Assembly (NCBI RefSeq): GCF_018595715.1
Contig: NZ_JAHEOJ010000024.1
Coordinates: forward strand, 1 to 64,000
From: Glaciecola sp. XM2
GTDB lineage: Bacteria; Pseudomonadota; Gammaproteobacteria; Enterobacterales; Alteromonadaceae
DNA length: 64,000 nt
Reading direction: 5' to 3'
Both the position numbers and the translations under genes were made by a program. Shown piece by piece: positions 55,117-63,457 of the stretch. Under the pieces are notes generated by a model, which saw only the letters and a list, made by a program, of their open reading frames with translations, was not told the origin of the DNA and did not search any database. Within the stretch, counting starts at the first letter, position 1. The number at the start of each line of letters is the position of its first letter.

Positions 55117-56259
55117 TTAATCTAAGAGTTCAAACACGCAACCAGAAAAGGTCTTACCATTTATCAGCAGGCTAACGTGGTGCTCGCCGGCATAATATTT
55201 GCGGGTCGTCACAGGTTTAAAACTATGCACTTTCTTTAAAGTAATGGTCTTACCATTACTTATCGAACATTGTTTCCACTTGAAGACCTTAGGCGCCAAG
55301 CGCCCATTAGCTTTTTGATGATGCACTATATAGTCGAGCATGATGTTTTGTGACTTCAACGAACTTGCTGAGTCTGTAGACTGCAGTGTTACGGTAAGCT
55401 CAATACTCTCGCCACGCTTTACCTTATAAGTATTTAAAGAGAGTTCGCAACGGCTCAACTGTGGCGAAAAAAACCCAAATAACGTCAAGGCATCGGCACA
55501 CCCCTCTTTTATTAAGGTTCTGCATGCATGCTTGATTAGGCGTACCCGATTAGGATTAGCGCCTTTCATCCAAGTTGTGCACAGTTTTATCACTTTATCT
55601 GGGTGGTCTTTGGCAATATCATTAAGGTTATTTGCCACCGAGCGGCGCACATATTCTGATGGGTCATCTTTTAGTAATTCGAGTAAAGTAAACAAATCAT
55701 CAGGGGCTTCTATAAAGGTTTTTAACTGCATTCCCCACGGCAAGCGAGGCCGCGAGCCTTCTGAAACCAAACGACGAACGTGCTCGCTTTCATCCATGAC
55801 CCAGGTACGCATAATTTCGAGCGCCAAACGCCGGTCGCGCTCAATAAAGTAACGGATGGCAAACTCCGATGTAAAACGTTTAGTCATTTCGCGTAAAAGT
55901 GACATCGATACATTAAAATCGGCTTGCCCGTATATACCAACATATTCAGCAAGGGGCATGATCACCCAACCTTTTAATAAATGCTGATGTTCATCTAAGT
56001 CACTTACTTCGTTTTTATTGCGCATCGGACACAAACACAACAACAATATCTCAGACACTAGCTCAAAGTCTTGTGGAAGGTGCGCTCGCATGGCTGCAAC
56101 AATTTGCATGCTGCGCTGCTTTAATTCAAGCTGCTCTAGAGAGTGAGTTGCCTTTGACACAAATCCATGAGTATCAAAATTCGGCACGTTTTGGGCAAAA
56201 CAATCAGCCATATGTTGGATAATGGCATGCGAAAATCTATGTTTAAATGCGTCTGGCAT
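55117..56259 (-). CDS. AlkC/AlkD-type DNA alkylation repair protein with C-terminal Ig-like domain
   Basis: The 380-residue protein has a HEAT-repeat helical domain (about 1-255): FAIRYFIERDRRLALEIMRTWVMDESEHVRRLVSEGSRPRLPWGMQLK and DDPSEYVRRSVANNLNDIAKDHPDKVIKLCTTWM are the typical AlkC/AlkD stretches. The last ~105 residues (SRCELSLNTYKVKRGESIELTVTLQSTD, KVFKWKQCSISNGKTITLKKVHSFKPVTTRKYYAGEHHVSLLINGK) form a beta-sandwich, matching the Ig-like domain of the AlkC subgroup. Such glycosylases remove N3- and N7-alkylated bases. It is a single gene. Confidence 0.9.
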   Translation of the reverse strand: MPDAFKHRFSHAIIQHMADCFAQNVPNFDTHGFVSKATHSLEQLELKQRSMQIVAAMRAHLPQDFELVSEILLLCLCPMRNKNEVSDLDEHQHLLKGWVIMPLAEYVGIYGQADFNVSMSLLREMTKRFTSEFAIRYFIERDRRLALEIMRTWVMDESEHVRRLVSEGSRPRLPWGMQLKTFIEAPDDLFTLLELLKDDPSEYVRRSVANNLNDIAKDHPDKVIKLCTTWMKGANPNRVRLIKHACRTLIKEGCADALTLFGFFSPQLSRCELSLNTYKVKRGESIELTVTLQSTDSASSLKSQNIMLDYIVHHQKANGRLAPKVFKWKQCSISNGKTITLKKVHSFKPVTTRKYYAGEHHVSLLINGKTFSGCVFELLD

Positions 56260-56436
56260 CTTGAGCAGCTTTTCTAGGCAATGTTAATAACATGTATGCT
56301 CGAACCATAGCATAAAAATGTACAAAAATTTGTTTGCGATAAGTCGATTAGGTGTATAGTAAATTAGTCGTCTTACATGAGTGCAGGTTGGTAACGAAAT
56401 ATGATTTAGGCGTAACCAAGAGGTAAACTAATCAAT

Positions 56437-57273
56437 ATGAAATTGCTTGTAACATTATTATTATGCCTTCAGATTTTTGGAGCCGGTGCCAAAGAGGTTG
56501 TCATGTGGAGCGGGGACTATGACACACCTCATCTTCGCGAGGTGATGCTAAACGCACTTGCGTTAACCGAAGAAGACTACGGACCATTTACCTTAGTGCC
56601 GTCGAGCCCCGTAGAGCAAGGTCGAGCGTTTTCAGAGCTAGCAAATAACAAAAACATCGATATCTTTGTGGGGGGAGTCTCTATACAAAGAGAGCAAGCT
56701 GCCCGCGCGGTGTATGTTCCTATTAGTAGGGCGCTGTTAGGCGTGAGAATTTGCTTGATACCTAGTGATAACCCCGATTTTATCAATATCAACACCATCG
56801 AAGATATTCGCGAACAAGATTTGACCTTTGGTCTTGGCATTCATTGGCCAGATTCACTCGTCTTTAAGGCGTATGCATTTAACGTGGTTGAAAGTCCGAT
56901 TTACAGTAGTTTGTTTAACATGCTCAAAAAGCAGCGCTTTGATTGTTTTCCACGAAGCATTTTAGAGATAGATACAGAACTAGCGCAAGACTACGCCGAG
57001 GGTTTAAGGAGTGAAAAGCATCTTCTTATCGTATACCCACTCGCCGATTTTGTTTTTGTGAGTAAAGAAAACACCGCGTTGCATGAGCGGATTTCTGTAG
57101 GCATGCAGCGGTCGATTGAAAATGGCAGCTTCGATGAAATTTTCAATCGCTACCATATGCCCAAAATCCTACGTCACAATATTTCAGAGCGAACCATCGT
57201 GCGCCTTGAAAATAATAACATGACGCAAACTGCCGCTGATGCAATAAATAAGTATGGTTTCCGTATTGAATAG
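56437..57273 (+). CDS. Periplasmic solute-binding-like protein
   Basis: The 278-residue exported protein (signal MKLLVTLLLCLQIFGAGA) has the two-lobed layout of family 3 binding proteins: VVMWSGDYDTPHLREVMLNALAL, VEQGRAFSELANNKNIDIFVGGVSIQ, AVYVPISRALLGVRICLIPSDNPDF, EDIREQDLTFGLGIHWPDSLVFKAYAFNVVESPIYSSLFNMLKKQRFDCFPRSILEID and the closing SIENGSFDEIFNRYHMPKIL. No transporter genes adjoin, so it may act as an orphan sensor or in a chemosensory role. A ligand cannot be predicted. Confidence 0.8.
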   Translation: MKLLVTLLLCLQIFGAGAKEVVMWSGDYDTPHLREVMLNALALTEEDYGPFTLVPSSPVEQGRAFSELANNKNIDIFVGGVSIQREQAARAVYVPISRALLGVRICLIPSDNPDFININTIEDIREQDLTFGLGIHWPDSLVFKAYAFNVVESPIYSSLFNMLKKQRFDCFPRSILEIDTELAQDYAEGLRSEKHLLIVYPLADFVFVSKENTALHERISVGMQRSIENGSFDEIFNRYHMPKILRHNISERTIVRLENNNMTQTAADAINKYGFRIE

Positions 57274-57290
57274 CCTACGAAACGTTGTAA

Positions 57291-58184
57291 TTAACCTTTA
57301 TTAAACACCCCAGACGATAAATACCGGTCTCCCCTGTCGCAAATAATGGCAACAATCACTGCATTTTCGACTTCTTGGCTAATTTTTAGCGCACCTGCGA
57401 TGGAGCCACCTGAGGATACACCGCAAAATATGCCCTCCTCTTTAGCGAGTGCGCGCATGGTATCTTCTGCCTCTTGCTGGCCGATATCTATCACTCTGTC
57501 GACACGCTTAGGTTCAAAAATCGTGGGCAAGTACGCTTGTGGCCATCGACGAATGCCGGGGATAGAGGCTCCATCTTTTGGTTGAAGACCGATAATTTGG
57601 ATATCGGGGTTTTGCTCTTTAAAGTATTTTGAACACCCCATAATGGTGCCTGTCGTACCCATAGAGCTGACAAAGTGGGTGATCTTCCCTTCGGTTTGGC
57701 GATAGATCTCAGGGCCGGTCCCATCGTAATGGCCTAAGGGGTTGTCTTGGTTGCCAAATTGATTCAGCACTAAACCTTTGCCCTGGGCCTGCATTCTTAA
57801 GGCTAGATCTCGTGCCCCTTCCATTCCCTCTTCACGAGTGACAGGAATAAGCGTTGCCCCATAAGCAGACATCGACGCTTTGCGCTCTTCGGTGGCGTTA
57901 TCAGGCATTATCAAAATCATACGATACCCTTTGATAGCCGCGGCCATAGCCAAGGCAATGCCCGTGTTGCCACTAGTTGCCTCAATCAGCGTGTCACCGG
58001 GCTTAATCTTTCCACTTTTTTCAGCTTGTTGAATCATGCTAAGGGCGGGTCTATCTTTGACCGAACCCGCGGGGTTATTTCCCTCAAGTTTGCCAAGAAT
58101 AATATTAGAGGTGTTGCCGGGTAAACGTTGCAATCTTACCAAAGGGGTATTGCCGACGTAGTCTTCTATCGTTTTAAAGGTCAT
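57291..58184 (-). CDS. cysM: Cysteine synthase B
   Basis: The protein has 297 residues from the ATG at 58184 (a TTG at 58196 adds four). This PLP enzyme makes cysteine or S-sulfocysteine from O-acetylserine: PLP-binding Lys43 in GNNPAGSVKDRPALSM, the substrate loop IEATSGNTGIALAMAAA, phosphate-binding SSMGTTGTIMGCSKYFK and GIFCGVSSGGSIAGA. CysM-type features (RRWPQAYLP, EEGMEGARDLA) favour B over A. It is divergent from the GCS2-like gene at 58385 and converges with the binding-protein gene. Confidence 0.94.
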   Translation of the reverse strand: MTFKTIEDYVGNTPLVRLQRLPGNTSNIILGKLEGNNPAGSVKDRPALSMIQQAEKSGKIKPGDTLIEATSGNTGIALAMAAAIKGYRMILIMPDNATEERKASMSAYGATLIPVTREEGMEGARDLALRMQAQGKGLVLNQFGNQDNPLGHYDGTGPEIYRQTEGKITHFVSSMGTTGTIMGCSKYFKEQNPDIQIIGLQPKDGASIPGIRRWPQAYLPTIFEPKRVDRVIDIGQQEAEDTMRALAKEEGIFCGVSSGGSIAGALKISQEVENAVIVAIICDRGDRYLSSGVFNKG

Positions 58185-58384
58185 GTTTGTTGCCAATATT
58201 TTCTATGCAGTTCATCTTATTGGCTAGTGTATCACGGTGCGTGTGATGACGATAAGACCTATACAAGAGATGCGCGATACTTTGCTTTGCGAGCTCACTT
58301 TAACTGTGCATCTTGTTGATTTAACGCAATTCCTTTACTCTGAACAGTGAATATACTCAGTAAAGAAGTATAAGGAGCGATGTA

Positions 58385-59836
58385 ATGGGACAGTTTTTAA
58401 CTAAAGACAGTTTTACGCCTGAGGATCACGATGAATTTAGAAAGCGGCTTGAGCAACAAGTAGATGATTTAAAGTCATTTGTGAGTCAGCCCAACTTTTC
58501 ATCAGGGAATGCGAGTATTGGCGCAGAGCTTGAGCTTTATATTATCGACAACGACTTACAGCCTGCCCCTAAAAATGCCGCGCTTATCGAGATGATGAAT
58601 CATCCGCTGCTCACCGAAGAACTTAATCAATTTAATCTGGAATTTAATCTGTCACCGGTTGATGCCGCAGGTAGCCCATTTAGTAAAATGACCGATGAAC
58701 TTTCACCGGTTATGCAATCGCTACAAGAAAAAGCATCTACGCTGGGGTGCAAAATCGCCAGTATTGGCATTCTCCCTACCCTAAACAGTAATCACTTACA
58801 CCGTGATTTTATGACTGACCAACCGCGTTATAGAGCATTAACCAATGAACTAAGCGCTTTAAAAGGTGAGCCCTTTTTAGTGGATATTAACGGTATCGAT
58901 TCGGTCAAAATGCGCAGCAATGAGGTCACTTTGGAAGGCGCGAACACCTCTTTTCAAGTACATTTAAAAGCGCCAGCAGACCGTTTTGCACACCTATACA
59001 ATGCGGCGCAACTCACTACCCCAATCGTGCTTGCTTTAGCAGGGAATTCCCCTACATTTTTAGGTCAGAGGCTTTGGCATGAAACGCGTATTGCCCTCTT
59101 CAAACAGTCTATTGATAATCGTATACCGGCACTCACTAAGTGGCGCCAGCCGGCGCGCGTATCTTTCGGTCATGGTTGGGTGCGTGATGGTGCGTGGGAG
59201 TTATTTGCTGAAAACGTGGCTTTATATAGCCCTCTTATGCCGTATGTAAGCGAAGACAACAAACCTTTTGCTGAACTCAATTTACACCACGGAACCATAT
59301 GGTCATGGAACCGAGCGGTGTTTGAACCAAAGCACGGCGGGCATCTGCGCATTGAATATCGAGCATTACCTGCCGGTCCAACCACCATCGATATGATGGC
59401 CAACGCCGCATTTGCCATTGGGCTGACGCAATCATTGTCGTATCAAACCGATGATCTTTGCGCCAAGTTACCCTTCCAATATGCTGAATATAATTTTTAT
59501 CGCTCAGCCAAAGAGGGATTAAACACCAATATTTTATGGCCTATGCAAAAACAACATGGCCTGCGTGAAAGTGCGATATCAGATGTTGCCGCGAGCCTTC
59601 TCAACTCAGCATCAGACGGCCTTGCTGAAATAGGCGTCGACAGCAGCGAAATTAACAAACTGATGTCGGTCATTGAGCAGCGCATTAGCAATGGTCAAAC
59701 CGGTTCAAAGTGGCAGCTAGCAAGACTTGAGCATTATCATAAAAAATACGATGACGTGCAGGCGATGCGTTCCATGCTTACCGATTACATGGAACATTCA
59801 CAGCTAGGAGATGAGGTTTCAACATGGCAACTATAA
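58385..59836 (+). CDS. GCS2-like carboxylate-amine ligase (glutamate-cysteine ligase family)
   Basis: The 483-residue protein is of the GCS2 glutamine-synthetase-like fold: IGAELELYIIDNDLQP near the start, LNQFNLEFNLSPVDAAGSPF, GIDSVKMRSNEVTLEGANTSFQVHLKAP and FAELNLHHGTIWSWNRAVFEPKHGGHLRIEYRALPAGPTTIDMMANAAFAIGL. Such ligases join an amino acid or amine to a carboxylate with ATP, e.g. glutamate to cysteine. The length and HLKAP/HHGTIWSWNRA pattern are those of the unnamed group rather than GshA or YbdK. It overlaps the next gene by 26 bp, so ligase and deacylase act together. AAGGAGCGATGTA precedes the ATG. Confidence 0.88.
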   Translation: MGQFLTKDSFTPEDHDEFRKRLEQQVDDLKSFVSQPNFSSGNASIGAELELYIIDNDLQPAPKNAALIEMMNHPLLTEELNQFNLEFNLSPVDAAGSPFSKMTDELSPVMQSLQEKASTLGCKIASIGILPTLNSNHLHRDFMTDQPRYRALTNELSALKGEPFLVDINGIDSVKMRSNEVTLEGANTSFQVHLKAPADRFAHLYNAAQLTTPIVLALAGNSPTFLGQRLWHETRIALFKQSIDNRIPALTKWRQPARVSFGHGWVRDGAWELFAENVALYSPLMPYVSEDNKPFAELNLHHGTIWSWNRAVFEPKHGGHLRIEYRALPAGPTTIDMMANAAFAIGLTQSLSYQTDDLCAKLPFQYAEYNFYRSAKEGLNTNILWPMQKQHGLRESAISDVAASLLNSASDGLAEIGVDSSEINKLMSVIEQRISNGQTGSKWQLARLEHYHKKYDDVQAMRSMLTDYMEHSQLGDEVSTWQL

Positions 59837-60854
59837 TGTTGATTACGCGATGAGTGGGATAAAGCTTAATCATGTATCGGAAATAAGTCCGCAGCTCTTA
59901 GGGGCTAATACGCTGCAGTTTTTGTCTAACTTAGGCGGTCCAACGGTCATACATATACCCGGAAAAGATAAGAGCCGATGCAGAGTGATTGTGACGCTAC
60001 TGCACGGCAACGAACCTTCAGGTTTAAAGGCTATTCACAGTCTCCTGTGCGATAACTTTGTCCCTCAGGTGAATACCAAAATCATCATCGCTTCGGTCGT
60101 TGCTTCGCTCACAGAGCCCGTATTTACTCACAGAATGCTACCCGGAAAGCGCGACTTAAACCGCTGTTTTAATCACGATGAAAAAGACTTGCAACACATG
60201 CTCGCTAACGCCATCTGTGAAGAAATAAAGGCATGCCAGCCAGAAGGGATCGTCGATATTCATAACACTTCTGGCAGCGGCCCATCATTCTCGGTTAGCA
60301 TCGATAGTAGCAGGCAGCATCAAGCGATTGCGTCGTACTTTACCCATCGGTTTATTTTCACAGATATTCGCTTAGGCTCAATCATGGAAAAGGACTTTGG
60401 CTGCCCTATTGTGACGATTGAAGCTGGTGGCTCTCAAGACACTGAAGCCGATGTTACCGCCATTAATGGTATCCGCGCTTACTTGAGCGCCGACATGTTA
60501 TTCGCGCAAGCCCAAGAACTTGCGCTCATCACCCACCCTCGGCGTCTAGAGCTTTGTAAAGAAAGTAGCTTGCACTATGGCGACCATCTCAATCCTGCAG
60601 TAGACATTACCTTGCGACAGGATATTGAAGGATTCAATTTTGGTAACGTGGTGCAAAACACGCCATTAGGATGGATAAAGGACAACGACCTGCATCATTT
60701 TCATTTAGATGAGCCTACACAACGAGTAGATGACTTCTTTTCTATTGTCGATGGCATGCTGGTGACCAAAAAACACTTGGTGTTGTTTATGATCACAACA
60801 CGCGTAGACATCGCAAAGTCAGACTGCTTGCTTTATTTTGCTGAAAAACCGTAG
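59811..60854 (+). CDS. Succinylglutamate desuccinylase/aspartoacylase-family zinc enzyme
   Basis: The 347-residue M14-type zinc hydrolase has the ligands and motifs VIVTLLHGNEPSGLKAIHSLL (His, Glu), GKRDLNRCF, EGIVDIHNTSGSGPSFSV (His) and IVTIEAGGSQDTEADV (catalytic Glu). It hydrolyses N-acyl or amide bonds such as N-acetyl-aspartate or N-succinyl-glutamate. The start overlaps the GCS2-like gene by 26 bp. The ATG at 59811 has AGGAG directly against it, and a later ATG (59850) has no better site, so the start is not certain. The ligase/hydrolase pairing suggests formation and removal of one kind of amide. Confidence 0.86.
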   Translation: MRFQHGNYNVDYAMSGIKLNHVSEISPQLLGANTLQFLSNLGGPTVIHIPGKDKSRCRVIVTLLHGNEPSGLKAIHSLLCDNFVPQVNTKIIIASVVASLTEPVFTHRMLPGKRDLNRCFNHDEKDLQHMLANAICEEIKACQPEGIVDIHNTSGSGPSFSVSIDSSRQHQAIASYFTHRFIFTDIRLGSIMEKDFGCPIVTIEAGGSQDTEADVTAINGIRAYLSADMLFAQAQELALITHPRRLELCKESSLHYGDHLNPAVDITLRQDIEGFNFGNVVQNTPLGWIKDNDLHHFHLDEPTQRVDDFFSIVDGMLVTKKHLVLFMITTRVDIAKSDCLLYFAEKP

Positions 60855-61001
60855 CCTCAGATTGGTTTTTGATACGCCCAAACATCCCAAACCATCAAGA
60901 CAATGCTTGATTGAGCGCACTACAAACACTGGTTTTTTACCCACCCATTGCTGTATAGTGCAAAGCAATTGGGCAAACACAACTATTCATTGCGAGGATT
61001 T

Positions 61002-61226
61002 ATGCCAGGACAAGGATCAGGTGGAAATGTTATCGCTGCGATATGCAGTTTATTCATTCCGGGCTTAGGACAATTAGTACAAGGTCGCATTTTAGCTGCA
61101 TTGGCGTTTTTTGTCGTTGCTGCGGGTTGCTACGCACTGTCAGCAACACTTATCTTGATATTTTTGTGGCCCGTTGGGGCAATTGCTCACCTTTGGTCTA
61201 TTATTAGCGCAGCAAGATTTCGCTAG
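61002..61226 (+). CDS. Small two-helix membrane protein
   Basis: The 74-residue protein has a Gly-rich start (MPGQGSGGN) and two hydrophobic segments: VIAAICSLFIPGLGQLVQGRILAALAFFVVAAGCYA and LSATLILIFLWPVGAIAHLWSII, ending in a basic AARFR. The segment SLFIPGLGQLVQGR is the TM2-domain-like pattern of small proteins of unknown function. GCGAGGATTT precedes the ATG, a good ribosome site. It has its own terminator, so it is a separate unit. Confidence 0.78.
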   Translation: MPGQGSGGNVIAAICSLFIPGLGQLVQGRILAALAFFVVAAGCYALSATLILIFLWPVGAIAHLWSIISAARFR

Positions 61227-61249
61227 TTAGCATCCATCATTGAGCATGC

Positions 61250-61281
61250 AAATGCGGCAGGTCAATCATGCCGCATTTTTT
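61250..61281 (+). terminator. Intrinsic terminator between small membrane gene and iadA
   Basis: AAATGCGGCA-(9 bases)-TGCCGCATTTTTT gives a 9-10-bp stem and a T-run. It ends the unit upstream and separates the small membrane gene from iadA. Confidence 0.9.
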
Positions 61282-61336
61282 GTTCGCTTGACTGCACATT
61301 CAGCCAGCAACGTTAACATATAAGGGTATAGAGAGT

Positions 61337-62485
61337 TTGATCACGATTATTCAAAACGCCAATGTATTTGCACCACGCGCGCTGGGAATAAAGCATTTGG
61401 TCATTGCAAACGATAAAATTGCCTATATTGGCGATACTGTGCCCGAGATTAACCTCGAGCATGAAGTTATCGACGCACAAGGCGGGGTTTTGATGCCTGG
61501 CTTTATCGATGGTCATACCCATTTAACCGGTGGCGGTGGCGAAGCTGGCTTCTCAACAAGAGTCCCCCCTGTTCCCCTCAGTCGATTTACAAGTGCAGGT
61601 GTAACCACTGCAGTAGGCTTACTTGGCACCGACGATATCACGCGTAATACCGAATCGATGGTGGCGCAAGTTTATGGTCTGCGTGAAGAAGGCTTCTCTG
61701 CTTACTGTTACACAGGCGGTTACCACTTACCGCTCACCACGCTTACCGGCTCGGTAAAAAGCGATATTGTCTTTATTGAACCTATTATTGGCGTGGGCGA
61801 ACTTGCGATTAGCGATCATCGCTCAAGTCAGCCAACCCTCAACGAGATTTTAAAAATTGCGTCACAAGCGCATGTCGCGAGGCTCATGACCGGTAAGGCT
61901 GGCATGGTACATTTGCATTTAGGTGACGGTGAGCGCGGCTTATCGATGATTGAAGAGGCGCTACAAACTGCTGAAATACCGCCTAGAACATATAACCCTA
62001 CTCATATAAATCGGCAGCGCTTTTTGTTTGAACAAGCCTGTGACTTGGCTAAAAAAGGCTGCTGGGTAGATGTGACCGCCTTTGAAACTGGCGAACAAGG
62101 CTACGAGCCTGCAGATGCACTCTTGCGATATATGCAGCAAGACTTACCTCAAGATAAACTCACCATCAGTTCTGACGGCGGCGGATGCCTACCAGACTTT
62201 CATGCCGATGGCAGTTTAAAACATATGAGCTTTGCGGATTCTCAGTCAATGACCGATATATTCTACGCGTTGCTCGATAATGGCGAGGCCATTGAACAGT
62301 TTTTACCGTTTTTCACTTTAAACGTCGCACAGTTAATGAACTTCCATCAAAAAGGACGTATTCAAAACGGAGCAGACGCAGATATTATTATGCTTAATCA
62401 GCACAATAGAATAGAACATGTTATGGCAATGGGCCGTTGGCATGTGAAACATCAACAGCAAATCATTAAAGGCACTTTTGAGTAA
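61337..62485 (+). CDS. iadA: Isoaspartyl dipeptidase (IadA type)
   Basis: The 382-residue amidohydrolase has metal-ligand motif DGHTHLTGGGGEAG (His60, His62), YTGGYHLPLTTLTGS, IGVGELAISDHRSSQPT, MVHLHLGDGERGL, TYNPTHINR and SSDGGG near residue 285. It cleaves beta-aspartyl dipeptides. Here, just upstream of cyanophycinase, its expected substrate is beta-Asp-Arg, giving aspartate and arginine. At the place of the carbamylated lysine of E. coli IadA it has Glu155, so metal bridging would be by a glutamate. A TTG at 61337 is the only sensible start. It is followed by cphB after 5 bp. Confidence 0.92.
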   Translation: MITIIQNANVFAPRALGIKHLVIANDKIAYIGDTVPEINLEHEVIDAQGGVLMPGFIDGHTHLTGGGGEAGFSTRVPPVPLSRFTSAGVTTAVGLLGTDDITRNTESMVAQVYGLREEGFSAYCYTGGYHLPLTTLTGSVKSDIVFIEPIIGVGELAISDHRSSQPTLNEILKIASQAHVARLMTGKAGMVHLHLGDGERGLSMIEEALQTAEIPPRTYNPTHINRQRFLFEQACDLAKKGCWVDVTAFETGEQGYEPADALLRYMQQDLPQDKLTISSDGGGCLPDFHADGSLKHMSFADSQSMTDIFYALLDNGEAIEQFLPFFTLNVAQLMNFHQKGRIQNGADADIIMLNQHNRIEHVMAMGRWHVKHQQQIIKGTFE

Positions 62486-62490
62486 ATACT

Positions 62491-63309
62491 ATGCCATCTC
62501 CTGATATTCAAGGCACACAACGCGGGTATGTTATCCCTATTGGCGGTGCAGAAGAAAAACTAGATAACCCAGAAATTCTCGCTAAGTTTGTTGAACTATG
62601 TGGCGGCGAAGACGCTGTTATAACCGTAATACCCACCGCATCTCAGTTGGACGACACTGGCGCTCGCTATCAAAAAATATTTGAAGACATAGGCGTTAAA
62701 AAAACCTATTCACTGCCTATTGTTGAGCGCAGCGACGCACAAAACCCAGAGTATGTGAAAACCCTCGAGAAGAGCACCGGCATTTTTATCACCGGCGGTA
62801 ATCAACTTCGACTTTCAACCATTTTAGGCGGTACGCCAATTGCTAAAGCGGTTAGGCAACTCAATGCGAAAGGCGTGCACTATGCAGGTACCTCAGCAGG
62901 CGCAGCGATTGTGTCGCAGCATATGATTACCGGCGGTAATACCGGCATTGTGCCCACCGAGGATGGGGTAAACCTTGCGCCGGGCATGGGTTTAATTAAT
63001 ACGATTGTTGTCGACCAACATTTTAATCAACGCAACCGCCTAGCACGTTTGCTTTCTGCGGTTAGCTATAACCCATTTTTAATTGGCATTGGTCTAGATG
63101 AGGACACAGCAGCCTTTATCGACCATAACAATGTGTTCACTACTGTAGGAAGCGGTGCAATAACCGTTGTTGACCCAAGCGATATTGAACACTCTTCAAT
63201 GGCAGAAGCGCGCTCTGGCGATGCCCTCACGCTACTTAACCTAAAGGTCCATATTTTAGCCGCCGGTGGGCGCTTTGATATTGGCGAGCGAAAAGCCTAT
63301 ACAAGCTAG
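62491..63309 (+). CDS. cphB: Cyanophycinase
   Basis: The 272-residue S51-family serine peptidase has IPIGGAEEKLDNPEIL at the start, ITGGNQLRLSTILGGTP, the nucleophile Ser135 in YAGTSAGAAIVSQHMI, NTIVVDQHFNQRNRLARLLSAV and GIGLDEDTAAFI. It is a cytoplasmic exopeptidase that degrades cyanophycin (multi-L-arginyl-poly-L-aspartate) to beta-Asp-Arg dipeptides. No signal peptide is seen, so it degrades the internal polymer. It is co-transcribed with iadA. A terminator separates it from cphA. Confidence 0.95.
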   Translation: MPSPDIQGTQRGYVIPIGGAEEKLDNPEILAKFVELCGGEDAVITVIPTASQLDDTGARYQKIFEDIGVKKTYSLPIVERSDAQNPEYVKTLEKSTGIFITGGNQLRLSTILGGTPIAKAVRQLNAKGVHYAGTSAGAAIVSQHMITGGNTGIVPTEDGVNLAPGMGLINTIVVDQHFNQRNRLARLLSAVSYNPFLIGIGLDEDTAAFIDHNNVFTTVGSGAITVVDPSDIEHSSMAEARSGDALTLLNLKVHILAAGGRFDIGERKAYTS

Positions 63310-63361
63310 GTAAACAAATTGCAAAATGAGCGAAACCGATGATTAGCTCTAAAGTAAATAC

Positions 63362-63386
63362 AAAGGTAGCGTTCGCTGCCTTTTTT
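63362..63386 (+). terminator. Terminator or attenuator between cphB and cphA
   Basis: AAAGGTAGC-GTTC-GCTGCCTTTTTT forms a stem of 6-9 bp with one G-T pair and a T-run, between the degradative unit and the synthetase gene. It should partly or fully end the iadA-cphB transcript. Confidence 0.75.
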
Positions 63387-63457
63387 ATGTAGCTTTATCT
63401 ATCCACGAGTGTGTTTAACGACATTACGTAATAAAGGCTGTTTGAAGGGTAACCACA

